Below, one piece after another: positions 23,900 through 35,768 of a stretch of DNA of 64,000 bases; position 1 is the first letter of the stretch, and each line of letters starts with the position of its first letter. The notes beneath the pieces are model-generated. The model did no database searches. It was not told the DNA's origin and saw only the letters and a list, made by a program, of their open reading frames with translations. This DNA comes from Sesamum alatum (taxonomy: Eukaryota > Streptophyta > Magnoliopsida > Lamiales > Pedaliaceae): NCBI GenBank assembly GCA_034509735.1, contig JACGWO010000004.1, positions 27,633,395 to 27,697,394 of the forward strand. The letters run 5' to 3'. A program made the translations under genes and the position numbers.

Positions 23900-26640
23900 T
23901 CCCTTTGTGGGGAGACTCCTACTCCTCTCCAAAAGCTTGGTGGTAGATATGTTGCTCTAAGATATGAGGGTGGTTATGGCTGTGAGGATGAACCAGTAGC
24001 ATGCATTGAAGGTACTTGTTTTGATTTAGACAAAGTTTGGGAGGATGAAACTTGTGTTGGAGCTGGGACATCATGGCAACTTTCCTTTTCCTACCAATTG
24101 GAGCTTCTATTTGGTCTTTGGATTTCCTCCTATTTCTTGCTAGTTGTGATACAGGAACATAGAGATCTGAGTCTCTTTCACTTGTGTTAAAATACCAAAA
24201 AAAAATAGACAATATTAAAGATGAGTAAATGTACTGGTGCATTGTAAAATACAAAATGCATTGGAAGAAACCTGGATGCTTGGGCATGTTATTCTATTAT
24301 GTCCTAATTCATTGCATGTCCTATACTTCACCATGCTTGATGTTTTGACTGCATTGGGTGCCTCACTGGGTTCCTTTCTTATGCTTTTCTTGGGCCTACA
24401 TGGCATTCTCTTAATAACTGGAGGCAGAAGGGTACTGTGGGTAACATCTACTCCCAAAGGCCAAAAGGTATGATCTAGTACTGGATGTATAGAATATTTC
24501 TAGGCTTTCATGTATTTTGCCAAGGAAAACCTACTATCACAATAACTTTCTACATCCTCCCTTCTATAACTTATCCCCAAACCTGCATGCCTACAGGGAA
24601 TCCCAAATATATCCAAAACCTGGCAATTACATGTTTTTTCTCTCAAGTTTACAATGTAGTTAATATTTCAAACTCATGCTCCCCGGCCACTAAGAGGTGA
24701 CATCTCCTAGACTCCTCTTTAATATTGTTTAGTTTCTTCACTACATTAGGTACAAGAATACCAGACCATTTGCTGCCCTTCTCTTTTCTTTTTTTGCAAT
24801 CTACACATAAGTTTGGCCTCAATCTCTCCACCAATGTTAGAATTGGTTTACTTCTAAGTTCCCCACCCAATGGTTAAAGGATTCAGAGAGATTGTCGGTG
24901 ACATGATCATTTTTTAGTCTATGGTCAAATGCATGCCTAAACCACATCTCAACTGGGATTTTGAGAACCCAATCATATATGCTGCAGGTTTTAACTCTTT
25001 GATTTTATAAGTGCAATGTATGATCTGGTTGTTTGCCAGAAATACCTCTTTAGGGCAGCTCCTGCAAACTGACTTATGAAATTGGCATAGATATGCCTGG
25101 AACACCTCCTGTTAATAGCATGAGGTATAACATCATTTGTTGTCTCCACCAATCCCTAAACAATCAAATATATTCTCATATTAAATTTCAACAACCAAAA
25201 TATCCATTACATTACATTACATTTCAGTCCATCTTTATATATAACTTAACAAATTCACCCATAAGAATTACATACGTTACGTTTCAGTCCATCTTTATAT
25301 ATAACATAACAAATACACCCATAAGAATTATATGCATTACATTTCAGTCCAATTTCCAATACATGAAAAACAAACAACAAAAAGATGATGGGAATGGAAC
25401 ATTACCTTTTGTCTGTCAGACATAAATGTCCATGGCTTGTCAACGGAGAAGCCTCCCAGCATCCTTGACAGATTGTCTAAGAAAAAGCTCCAAGATTCCT
25501 TGCATTCTGACTCAACAACAACAAAGGCAATTGGAAATAACCCATTATTCCCATCCAACCCAATGTCAGCTAGTAACACACCCCCAAATGGCCCTTTCAA
25601 ATGGCACCCATCAAAGCCTAGGAATGGTTTACATCCTTCCAAAAACCCAGCTCTCAAAGTAGACAACCCCAAGATTTTCTTTTTTTTTTTTTAAAACAGG
25701 TGTAGAAGGGATGACCTCTGACTCATCTACATCAGACTGAAGGGTTACCACACTCCCCTCATTTATCTCCAACACAAGATTAGTATAATAAGATATCTTC
25801 TCAAATGACTTAATGTAGCTACCCCTCTATTAGCTCCAAGGCCTTCTTTCTAGCCCTTTAGATTTGCATGTACTGAGGGTTGACACCAAACTTTTTAAGT
25901 TTATTTCTAATACCTCTAATCTTCATCCTTGGGTTTTCCATCAACACACTCCCAATTTTTATAGCTATCGACTCACTACTTGCCTCTTTGGTAGCATCTG
26001 ACCTAAAGCATGTGTGATTAGGCACATATGTCTTAACCTGAAATGTGACACCATCTACCAATGGAGTAGCATGGATTCTCCAAGGGCAGTGTTTCACACT
26101 GCAATGAGCTGTCACTTTTGTTTTTTTCATTTCTCATCCTCATTATTTTGAAACAACCATGAATTACAAACTCTTTTAGGGTTTTTTGAAATGCATCGAT
26201 ATCTACAAAGATCATACCCTTTTCTAACTTGACCGTGCTACCAGTTTCACTAGGCAACATGCATGCATCCTATTCAATGAACCTTTCAATAGATCATCCT
26301 CCAATTTTGAATACTTTGATTTTTACTCTCACAGTGATCATCAGACTTGTAATCACTCATGTCATCCCCACTCTCCAACCTAGTTTCATCGTTTGTTTTT
26401 CTAGTCCCATTCCCAGACTCCTCCCCACTTTCAGTCCTATCCCCAGACTCCTCCCCAAATCCCTTCCCACTTTCATCCCCAGACTCTCCCCATTCCTCAG
26501 CAAGTTCAACAAAAACATCAAAGGCAATTCTATTTACATTTCTACTGAACATGCTCAATCCATCATTATCATTACTAATATCCATATGCACATCACTATC
26601 ATCCACACAACATGTAATCCTAAACATAGTCTGGATCGAT
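23900..26640 (-). pseudogene. MuDR-type transposase of MULE 2, degenerate
   Basis: Reading the minus strand from 26627 down: an acidic, Ser/Glu/Gly-rich N-terminus; the MuDR zinc-binding region (KGMIFVDIDAFQKTLKEFV, then CPWRIHATP and PNHTC, 26240-25970); RGIRNKLKKFGV; the DDE core with GFLEGCKPFLGFDGCHLKG and WTFMSDRQK (25672-25400); after an intron, 'RHIYANF' and a 'NLSESFN' region near 24890; a SWIM finger (CNCQVLDIFGIPCRHAG, about 24640-24590); and a zinc knuckle (CNELGHNRITC, about 24320). Stops and frame changes interrupt it. Domain order is complete, so it is an aged copy of a full gene. Confidence 0.85.
25211..25354. repeat. 60-bp tandem repeat, about 2.4 copies
   Basis: The word ttcagtccatctttatatat starts at 25223 and again at 25283, and its first part again at 25343, exactly 60 bases apart. 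It lies in a probable intron of the MULE 2 transposase. Confidence 0.85.
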
Positions 26641-27665
26641 ATTTTTTAATTTTTTGCATTTGCCCTTAAAATGTATCCCTAGATCATACAACTTGTCTCC
26701 CATTCCTGTAGAAAAGGGAATAAAAAAAATATAAAATTAAGTCTAACAGTGTAGCATTTAAACACTTTTATTAATATATTTCACTAACAATTTCACTTTC
26801 GAATCAAGTTCTATTTTCAGAATGCAATGTCTATTTTCAATCTATTTTCAGAATGCAATTTTAGAAAGTCTATTGCAATTGCAATTTCAATTTCAAAATA
26901 ACTCCTGCGGTGGGATGTTCAAGCTTTCTAAAACTGAAATAAAGCCCATTTGAAATTGCAGAATCAGAAAGTGCCCATTTTCAAAATGTGTAGAATCAAG
27001 CTTTATGAAATTGAAATAGACTTTCAAAAACGGGAGATAAAACACTCATTCAATTACATCCTTAAAAAAAAACAAAAATAAAATAAAAAACTTAAGGAAA
27101 CCCCAAATTTGACGTCGGGTTTGGTTTAAGGTACACAAAAAATGTGATTCTTGTTGTAAAAACACAAAATTCCTACTCGAATGAACTAAAACCACTACAA
27201 AAGTAAGAAAAATCAACGATCAAAGAATGGGAGAGAAGCATGCATACCTTTTTCTCGGTGAAAGTTGTCGAAATTTTCTTCTTCTACCTTCAAACACCTT
27301 CTTCACTTCAAAAATACAGGATCCCGAATAGAATGATGCTACAAAAATGGAGTTTTGAAGAGATTTAGGGGCTTTGGTTGGAGAGAAAACTTATACAAAA
27401 ATAAGGTTTGTTGTATATGAGAAGAAAAGGCGCGGGATAGAGAGGAAATGTACATTTTTTTTTTACAGAGGGGCAACAATGTAATTTTGCTCGGGCTAAA
27501 TCTTTTGCAAGCTATTTTATATAACAAGGGTAAAATAGTCAATTCCAAGCCTTTGGTAAAAAAATACAAACATTAGGGGGTGTTTATAATTTTTAAAACA
27601 ACGATAGGATATTTGTAATTATGGCAAATCGTAGGAGAAGTAATTGTAATTTACCCTATATTTTA

Positions 27666-28103
27666 TATTTGATATTATAAATTACTTAGGCATATACATA
27701 CACACAAATATGTATAGATACAATCAGGGTTGACGGCTCATTGTCTTCTCTCTCTATACTACTGTTGTTGTGTTAATGCAATGAGAAAATAATCTTGGAT
27801 ATATGTATATATGTATGTATCACATACATATGGCTGGTTGGATTTGGTTTGAATATTAAAGTATGAGCTTCTTTTTTTATATGCTTTAATTATTAAAATA
27901 CTGACTTTTTAAATCAAAATCGTGTTTCTGCCCTTCATCTAATTTTTGAGCCCTGCTTTTTCCTTTTTTTTTTTTTTTCTTTTTTTCTTTTTTGAGAAAC
28001 AAGAGGATGAGACCATTTCATTAAAAAAAACTAATTGAGGTGAATATAGTATATGGATATATTTTTGGTATATATCTATAATCTATTCTCTCTCTCTTCT
28101 TTT
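27666..28103. other. CACTA interior, microsatellite-rich
   Basis: AT-rich sequence with (ATGTAT)n-like runs near 27800 and a T-rich run at 27960-27990. No coding sequence recognised. Confidence 0.4.
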
Positions 28104-28900
28104 AGGGTTAAATACAGTTAACATCCTGGAAGTTTTCGTCCCACATCAATTACCCCCCTAAAGTATTAAAATATTAAAAAAATCTGACTTTCTAACTCCT
28201 TTATTTTTTAGTTTAAAAAGTCCATTTTACCCTTATTAAAAATTACTTTTTGAAAAAAAAATTAAATTAATTTCTAAAAATACTAAAATCACCATTTGTC
28301 GAGCTCTGTCTAAGTCTAGTTTCACTTGTTCATTGAGCTCTTTTTATTTTCGTAATCTTAAAGTACTTGGATCTCATTTTATTTTAGTTTTACTTATTTG
28401 TCAAATAAAATTAAAAATAAAATTATACATGCATATATATATATATATATATATAAACAAATATACAATTAATATAATCGAAAGGGTTGATGAGTTAATA
28501 AGAAAATATACAATTAATATATATATTTATATATATGGTAATTATATAATTATAAATGTGATAATTATATGCATGTATAAATGTATTTTTAACATGGTTT
28601 GAAAAATAAGTGAAACTAAAATAAAATGAGCTTCAGGTACTTTAGGATTATAAAAATAAAAAAGAGGTCGATGAAGAAGTAAAACTAGAATTAGATAAAG
28701 CTTCAAAATAGAGTGATTTTGGAATTTTAAATCCATTTTTTTTTTCAGAGATCAATTTTAGTAAGGGTAAAATGGTCTTTTCAAACTTCAAAATTAAAGG
28801 AGTTAGAAGGTCAAGATTTTTTTTGTGAAGGTTTTAATGCTTTAGGGGGGGTAATTGATGTGAGGTGGATATTTCAGGGGTGGAACTTGTATTTAACCCT
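28104..28900. mobile_element. Foldback MITE inside the CACTA element
   Basis: The left end AGGGTTAAATACAGTTAAC and the right end GTTTAAATACAAG-type inverse (aacttgtatttaaccct) are complementary. The arms continue inward: ccacatcaattacccccct against ggggggtaattgatgtgagg, then matching blocks around cttaaagtacttggatctc and gagcttcaggtactttagg. Flanks CTTCTTTTA and CTTCTTTAT agree in part. (TA)n and AT-rich loops fill the centre. Confidence 0.75.
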
Positions 28901-28989
28901 TCTTTATGATAGCTATGTGTTTGGTATATTGAGGTGAGTGGGGATGATGATAGTATGGATGCGGTGGATGAGTGTTGCTGATGATTTAA

Positions 28990-29272
28990 CTTAGTTACTT
29001 TTTTTTTTTTTTGCTTAGTCCAATGTTGGAACAAGATGGATCAGAGTTAGTGTACAAGTTGTTTCGTAAAAACAAGACAATGCATCGAGAAATCAAGCGC
29101 ACAAGTAAATAGATGCAATTGTTAAGGAGCTTAGTGATGGAAAATTATGGTACGACGTTGGAAGATGTGAGTGAATTAGAAGATACTCCAGTGACAATGA
29201 TCCGCCATCCCGGTCTGACCAACCACCTCTAGATGATTGTGAAAATGATGATGATCCCCCTTATTAGATTTT
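28990..29272 (+). pseudogene. Possible CACTA accessory ORF end
   Basis: One frame contains ELVYKLFRKNKTMHREIKRT and, in a neighbouring frame, an acidic tail (SRSDQPPLDDCENDDDPPY, stop near 29270). Its place between the transposase side and the right terminus fits the second gene of plant CACTA elements. The match to the Ptta/En/Spm family is only suggestive. Confidence 0.35.
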
Positions 29273-29994
29273 GATATTTGAAATTTTATATTTTTATTTT
29301 AGTGAACATGTATTGAATTATCTTTTCTATATTTTATTTTTAATTAAATATTTTATTATGTTTGAAGTTTATAGATTTTTAGTGGCAACTTAATATAATT
29401 GTAGTTTTGAAAATAAAATATCAACATTTTGAAACAAAAATTATTGTAAAATGAAACTATAAATTTTATTGAATTTTTTTAATATAAATTATAAATTTTA
29501 TTGCAAAACTTTATAATAAAAATTTACCAAGGATTTTAGAAAAAAAAAAATTTGGTTGCAAAATTTGCAACGAATTGTCGTCAGAAACAATGCATTGCAA
29601 TTTTGTCATGGAGTTTTGTTGCAAATATTATTGCAAACGAAATAAGATATTATAACAAAATTGCCTCAAACTTTTCCACGGAAATATTATCACAAAGGTC
29701 GTTGCATAAATTTGTAAAATCCATTGCAAATGTCGTAGTAAAATTTATTGAAAATCAAAATTTTGCAACGTAATTTGCAATGGGCAATTATCCGTGGCAA
29801 AATTTGCCATGGACGGAAAAAATCGATACAACTATAGCATTAGTACTTATAGCAATGGAAATTTTTCCGTTGCAAATTTCCGTGGCAAAATAGTTTTGTC
29901 CACGGCTTTAAATCAAAATCCATGGCAAAAATTCACTACTATGACACAATATTTTTTGTAGTGTTATTTGAATTATTCGAAAAACACCAACTAG

Positions 29995-30274
29995 TTATGA
30001 AATCACATTGACAACCTCTACTCTTCTCCTACCTCATCGGAGGGTTAGATTTGCTTCAATTATTTGTCTCTTTCCTATAGTTTTTCTCAAATTAGCTTTT
30101 ACAATTTCAAGAGTTTGCTGAACTTCTTGTCCATCAATATCAATACCTGTTTTTGCATCACTTACTAAAACAGTGACCTCATTATCGCCTATTTTAGCAA
30201 AAATAACCCATCAGAGCCATCGTTATCCATTGGTCCAAACGTATTTTCAAAATCCCTAAATCCACAATTGTAGC
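29995..30274 (-). pseudogene. atpE: Plastid-derived atpE fragment (NUPT)
   Basis: Read on the minus strand, the segment encodes the C-terminal two thirds of the chloroplast ATP synthase epsilon subunit: '[20 protein letters not shown]', [40 protein letters not shown] and VEVVNVIS before the native stop at 29995-29997. A one-base frame change after [10 protein letters not shown] and an in-frame TGA in the 'LTLR*GRRR' segment show that it is inactive. In plastids this subunit caps the CF1 rotor. Here it is a nuclear copy: both sides are transposon or AT-rich nuclear DNA. The many substitutions suggest an old transfer. Confidence 0.88.
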
Positions 30275-30391
30275 CTGGCAATCGCAGTCGCTCAGAGAGT
30301 GGGTGACGATGTCACCCTCTATTGCGCTAGGCGACGACGGTTCCATCGCCTGCGTTGATGCATATCTACAATATGTATATAGATATCTAAT

Positions 30392-30427
<36 letters not shown>

Positions 30428-31793
30428 AATTCAATATATATTTTTAGAATTACTTAAATTCTAGACCATTCATATTTATTGAAGGCGAATGGTTACTAAA
30501 ACAAAGGAATAACGACTACTTAACAAAAATTTTTAATGTCATTTAAGATAACAAACCACATGAGAGGGCCCAGAGGATTTTTTTCCCCATATCTATATAC
30601 ATAGCAAAACAATAGTTAATCACAATTAAGCGAATTTGGACTCAATTCTCAATTCTTAGAATTTTGAGTTTTTCAATTCTCAAGAAAAAATCTCATTGAT
30701 TAGAATTCTCATCCATTTTATATTAAAAATTAAATTTTTATATATCTAAAAAAATCCTGTCTTCAAGATTAGTGTTCATCTCTACTTGATTCTATCTTCA
30801 AAATTAGGATACTAATTCAATTTGTATTCATTTTAAACAAATTCAAATTATATGATTAATTTTTATCATAAAAAGTATATACTTAATTTTACACCAATCA
30901 TCTATTTCATTTTAACAAGATGCTTTTCAGTCTAAACTTATATCATTCTCATCGTATACCTCATATACTAATTTTTTTTTTTTTTTTTTTTTATCTTCAA
31001 TAAGGTTAAATCATTATTTTTTGCAATTAGTTGTTTCATTAACACATTTTTTGATAATTTTTATTGGTTCATTAATACTGATAAAAATATATTTTCACTT
31101 TTCATTTAAATTAATATTTTTTTCTTTTTTTTTTAGCTTTATGATTGAATTTGATTTTCAATCTTTCATTGTTTTTCAGGTTTGAAAAATCATAGGCCAC
31201 TATTCCATTTAAAATTTATGTTACAAAATTTAATTTATCATCTTCTCCCATATGAATTCGAGTACATTTTTTTGCCAAATGAAATATAACATATTTTTCA
31301 GATTGCTATTGGAAAAATATTAGTATTCATCCAAAAGAGATCTAATTTGATTATCTAAGAACTGTTTCTTGATAGAAAAAAATAAAAATATTGGATTTTT
31401 AAAAAAGAATCTAATCAATATTATCTAACAAGTTTTTTTTAAACAAAGAATAAAAAATATTAATATTTATACAAAAGAATCTAATCAATATTATTTTTCT
31501 ATCTTTTTTTTAAGTATATAACATGTATATTCAATATCTATTTTGATAGATATTGAATGAAATCGAGAATAAAATAAATCAAAATTTTTCTAAAAATTCA
31601 ATATCGAGACTAAAAATATATTTCTATATATTAAATAAAAAATAAATTAAATTTATTTCTAAAAATTCAATATCGAATTCGAGACTACAAAATATATTTA
31701 TATGTATTTTTAATTTTATATCTATAAATTAATTTAATCTAAGTTAAATATATTTAGTACAAAAATTGTGAAAATGTGATAAATACACTAATA

Positions 31794-31827
<34 letters not shown>

Positions 31828-32031
31828 TAGGCGAGTGTGCATTGAAAGATTAAAATAAGTCAAAGATACCAGCTACAAATATTTATGTATACACACGTGG
31901 ACAGATGTAATATTTTGGCATTTAAAAAATTTATGATAAAAGATAGGTCATTCAAGTAAAATCATCGATGAAAAAGCTGGACGTTTAAAAGTTTGTCAAT
32001 AATAGACGGCTGAAATATTTTTGCACTTACA
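30275..32031. other. AT-rich intergenic DNA with microsatellites
   Basis: A GC-rich patch at 30285-30355 resembles the one at 1325-1425 (gcgacgacggt words). (TA)n runs lie at about 30403-30426 and 31797-31825. A T run of about 22 lies at 30970-30991. No gene recognised. Confidence 0.45.
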
Positions 32032-32680
32032 CTTATCAAGGGAAAATTTAAATAGAAAATGCAAAAAAAAAAAAATTAACGAAATGGGGTATTTCTACCC
32101 GGTTTAATAATATAGGCGAAACCGGGATTACTGATCCCGGTTTCAGCCTCGTGCAAGTCAGAAGCCGGGGTCAAGCCCTGCTTCCGTGAAAGCTGACATC
32201 ATTGTCAGCAAAAGTCACGGAAGCCGGGGTCTTTGACCCCGCTTCCCTGAAGGCTGCAGAAGCCGGGGTCTATGACCCCGGTTTCTGCACCCATGTGGGG
32301 GGTTGGCATGCAATTATCCATGCATGCAAAAGCTGCATGGGGACGCGTGCGCTGCATGCATGCGTCCCTTCATGCATGCTGCTCAGCATGCATTATTACT
32401 GCAAAGAAACTGATGTTTTTAACATCGGTTTCTTTGTGTATAAATACCTCCTCTTGCGTTTCACATTTGCAGTTCAAATTACATAGCAAATCAATTTTTT
32501 TTTCCTTTCCTTACTCTCGGGTGAATTGTTCTCCTTTAGTTTTGGTGGAAAAGGTGTACGAAAATCACTATAATTCTTGCACGTTCGAAATATAAGTAAG
32601 TTATCTTTACTGATACTGATTATATTTATGCTCTTATTTGTATTCATAGTGACGTTTTTTTTTTCTTTTTTTTTGAAGAC

Positions 32681-34000
32681 ATGGCAGATCAAAATAATAT
32701 TATGATTGTTATATTTTATGGAGGTCAACGAATTGATTCATATGATTGCGTGAGATATGATCGCCCTGAAGTTGGATTTAAACAAATATGCCGTTTACTA
32801 CATTTGTTGAAATCGAGTCAATTTTGTTTGAAGTACTTGGCCTCCGTAGGGGTGAGTTTAAGTTACAAACATTTTTTAAATACACAACATGTAATGCTGG
32901 TCGATGGCGAGAGACAGTATTACATATTAAGAATGACGGAGATTTGCAGTGTTTTTTCGATTCGGTATATAGCTATTCGACCATTGATATTTTTATTGAA
33001 GCAGAAACAGTGTATGAAAATATCACAGCTGATGACCCGTTTGTTGGTGATTGGGGAACCTACTTGTCTATGTTAACACAAGATTCAACACAATTGCCAG
33101 CAATTACTCAAGCGATGAGCAGGGTTGGGATTAGTGAAGATTTTGCAGGTCCATCAACATACAATGTTGGGATTAATGAAGATTTTGCAGGTCCATCAAC
33201 ATACAATGTTGGGATAAATGAAAATTATGCGGGTCCATCTACATATAACGATGAAGAGAATTACGATATGAACATCGAGCCAGAAGCCGATAGTTTCTTA
33301 AATAATGATCCAGTAAACTCAAAACCAGATGAGGTTGAAATGGAGGGTGAAGATGATGGTATTCTTGAAAATAATGATGAAGTCAGCATCCTAGTTATGT
33401 TGAAAGTCCTCAGAGGTGATATGAATGAGTCCAGTGGTCAACAACAACAAGCATTTGACTTGAACATGCCCGCAACATCGGAGCCACCTTCTCTATATCC
33501 TGTTATTCCTTTTTTCAGTACAACACATTAGGAGGTGCCTTTCGACTCCATCGATATCCCTACTGGTCGTTGGGGTAATTTTTTTGACTCAAATACTGGA
33601 GAGCTGGTAAGTGGAATGGTTTTCAAGAGTAAAGAACACTTAATTGCAAGTGTACAAGATTTCTCGGTGCATTTTGCAAGACGAGAATTCCGTGTTCTAG
33701 AGAGTAAACCAAAACTGTGGAAGGTGGTATGCAAATACGATGAAGAAACTGGATGCCCTTGGATGCTAAGAGGAATACTAAAGGCTAACATGAGATTATT
33801 TATGATTATGAAGTATGCGGGACCACATACATCCCTCATGAATGAGATTTCTGTGGATCATCGAAATTTGGGCAAGAGTTGGATTGCAACACATTTGTTG
33901 GGTATGGTTCTGCAAGACCCAGCATATGATATCAAATATGTGCAACAGAATGTTAAAGATCGGTTTGGTTTTGAAATCTCTTATCATAAGGCTTGGGGGA
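32681..34000 (+). pseudogene. Truncated MuDR-type transposase (N-terminal half only)
   Basis: It starts MADQNNIMIVIFYGGQRID at 32681 and changes frame near 32790. It continues with VEIESILFEVLGLRRGEF and an acidic linker that carries three 14-residue repeats (VGISEDFAGPSTYN type). A TAG at 33529 interrupts it. It then enters the MuDR zinc-binding domain: SGMVFKSKEHLIASVQDFSV, FRVLESKPKLWKVVCKY, CPWMLRG, AGPHTSL. The segment YDIKYVQQNVKDRFGFEISY with 'HKAW' is the last recognisable part. Beyond about 33990 the + frame is only the antisense of the PMD gene. The catalytic DDE, SWIM and knuckle parts are deleted. Confidence 0.85.
33124..33249 (+). repeat. Three in-frame 42-bp tandem repeats
   Basis: Units at 33124-33165, 33166-33207 and 33208-33249 each encode VGI(S/N)E(D/N)(F/Y)AGPSTYN. 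The repeat keeps the reading frame in the acidic linker of the MULE 3 transposase. Confidence 0.92.
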
Positions 34001-35283
34001 ATGTCCTGGACCATTTCAAACTGACGGAGCACCCGTTCTGGGTGATGCATCTCCACAATGGCGTAATGTATTAATAGGCATATAATGTTCCATGGCGTGC
34101 GAAAAGCATACCAGGGTATAGCACTGACTTCCGGTATATTCCCCTTATATGGTGACCAGACAAATTGCATCATTAAAACCACTTCATTAACATACTCATA
34201 ATCTATATTCAAGATCAATACTAATAATGCCCATAATGATTAATACCTCATTTTCTTGCATCCGGTCAAATATATCCCGAATGATACGCAACGCATTGTG
34301 TGCGGTATGCGTCCGGAAAACATGACAGGACCACCTAAAAAAATAGACAAATACAAAGCATTTAGACAAGATTTCAAGTTATACGATTACATATACGTAA
34401 AATTTTAGCATACTTTGCGGCAAGTGGAGGACTCGGTAGAACGTTTTCATCATCAATTATTTGAGGGCGTATATCTAATTCTGTACTTGCCCGAATTGGC
34501 GCTATAATGGTAATATGAGCCCAGGCCCATATTTGGAGCAACTGCATAGCTCCACCTATATTTGCTTTCCCTTCTTGCGATGTTGTACACAACTCCCTGT
34601 ACATATATGCCAACACCGTTGTACCCCAGTTTGAGGTACCACCTTCATGGATGTCCTCCATATGTTGCAAATACAATAACGACACCGAGTTACCATTAGG
34701 ATCAGGAAAGAACATACCACCAACGAGACACAGAGCACATACTCGTGCCTCTTGGAGCACTTCATCCAAAGGGCAGTCGTCATCACACGTGTTGGCCATC
34801 AACCAGTTATGGAAGACTGATAGATTTAGCCGGGAGCCCTTAAATGCACCAGCCACTGGAATAAATCCCAACATTTCAGCACAGTATTGTTGTTATTCTG
34901 GAGTACTTCACTGTGTATCTATTCCTGTGAAGAGGCCCCTCAATCGGAAGGGTCCACAAAATGGCGACGTCCTGTAGTATAACAGTCGCCTCACCAATGG
35001 GAAAATGGAAAGTATTGGTCTCGGGTCTCCATCTTTCCACTAACGCGGTGATAAGGTGTTGGTCAATTTCAATATGACCACATCGCATAACACCTAATAA
35101 ACCCATATTTTGTAATACTTGTAATACTCGAATATGACATGGGACCAGTTGGAAAACCTGAAAAAATGAAATATCACCACGCCTTACATTTGTAGTGTTG
35201 TCCGGCTGTCTACATACATCTTCAGATCGATGTTTACTTTGTCCGTACAGTACACTATTATCGCGTGGACCCAAATTTGCCAT
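33990..35283 (-). pseudogene. Plant mobile domain (PMD/MAIN-like) gene of MULE 3, 3' truncated
   Basis: On the minus strand it starts MANLGPRDNSVLYG at 35283. The first exon has LQVLQNMGLLGVMRCGHIEI, LITALVERWRPETNTFHF, EATVILQDVAILWTLPIEGP, then (after a one-base frame change near 34876) LGFIPVAGAFKGSRLNLS and WAWAHITIIAPI. A second exon of about 34332-34243 gives HVFRTHTAHNALRIIRDIFD, and a third (about 34197-33990) gives FVWSPYKGN and HHPERVLRQFEMVQDIPP; both have GT-AG-like borders. This is the plant mobile domain seen in Arabidopsis MAIN and MAIL1, which silence transposons and keep meristems intact, and in transposon-borne copies. It ends abruptly at the junction with the MuDR gene. Confidence 0.85.
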
Positions 35284-35768
35284 AAAATATTTGAAAAATT
35301 GAAGTATTTGTTGGTGTTGATGTTGAAGTGTTCGGGTGAAGTGAAGTGTTTAGTGTTGATGTTGAAGTAAGAAGTGAATTGTTGTAAATATATAGAAAGG
35401 GAATTCCTCTACCGTTTAGCCGAGTTTGCTTTATTAGATGGGACGCACCATTGCGTCCTATCTACCTGCTGAAGCCGGGGTCTTTGACCCCGGTTTCAGC
35501 AGGGTCATTGGCAAGGAAGCCGGGGTTTGACCCCGGCTTTCATGCCATGCTTTTCTGACACAGAAGCCGGGGTCACAGACCCCAGCTTCTGTACCATTCT
35601 CTTTCTAACCCACAGACCCCGGTTTCTGTACCACAATTTTTTTTAATTGCTTCAGGCTGAAACAGGGATTTCATATCCCGATTTCGCCTAAATATTTAAA
35701 TGGGGTAAAAGTACCCCATTTTGTTAATTTTTTTTCGCATTATTTATTTAAATTCCCCCTTATCAAGG

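Larger units (their letters stand above)
23250..27656 (-). mobile_element. MULE 2: Mutator-like element nested in the CACTA element
   Basis: The inverted termini of about 80 bases (GGGTTAATTACAATTACC at the left; the inverse of GGGTAAATTACAATTACTTC at the right) are flanked by an exact 9-bp duplication, TATATTTTA, at 23241-23249 and 27657-27665. The transposase gene runs on the minus strand and is broken. The length is 4407 bases. Since the CACTA element reads on both sides, the MULE came later. Confidence 0.93.
21547..29963 (+). mobile_element. CACTA (En/Spm) element, degenerate, with nested insertions
   Basis: The left end starts CACTAAAAAAAAAC at 21547 and the right end is TTTTTTGTAGTG up to 29963, the inverse of CACTACAAAAAA. 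Both ends are followed inward by several hundred bases of subterminal repeats built on GCCACGG/CCGTGGC and TTGCAACG words in both orientations, the hallmark of this superfamily. Between them are a TNP2-type transposase remnant, MULE 2 (23250-27656) and a foldback MITE (28104-28900). The neighbouring triplets (ttc and tta) are not identical, so the 3-bp duplication is unclear and the two ends could in principle belong to two elements. Confidence 0.75.
32042..35758. mobile_element. MULE 3: long-TIR element with a MuDR-type gene facing a plant mobile domain gene
   Basis: Long inverted termini (about 32042-32330 and 35455-35758) share the order AATTTAAATA, a polyA stretch, ATTAACGAAATGGGGTA, 'TAGGCGAAA-CGGGAT', then GAAGCCGGGGTC palindromes. 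The exact 10-base word CTTATCAAGG flanks both sides (32032-32041 and 35759-35768), a Mutator-size duplication. Inside, a truncated MuDR-type transposase (+) meets a PMD gene (-) tail to tail near 33990; both lack their C-terminal parts there. It cannot move by itself because the DDE core is gone. Confidence 0.9.

Noticed and set aside
25211..25354. Possible CRISPR-like array from regularly spaced repeats
   Set aside because: It is a contiguous 60-bp tandem repeat without unique spacers, in plant DNA.
25437..25694. Plus-strand frames across 25426-25694
   Set aside because: They are antisense to the DDE core of the MULE 2 transposase.
28438..28602. Hydrophobic short frames rich in Tyr/Ile
   Set aside because: They are translations of (TA)n-rich sequence in the centre of a foldback MITE.
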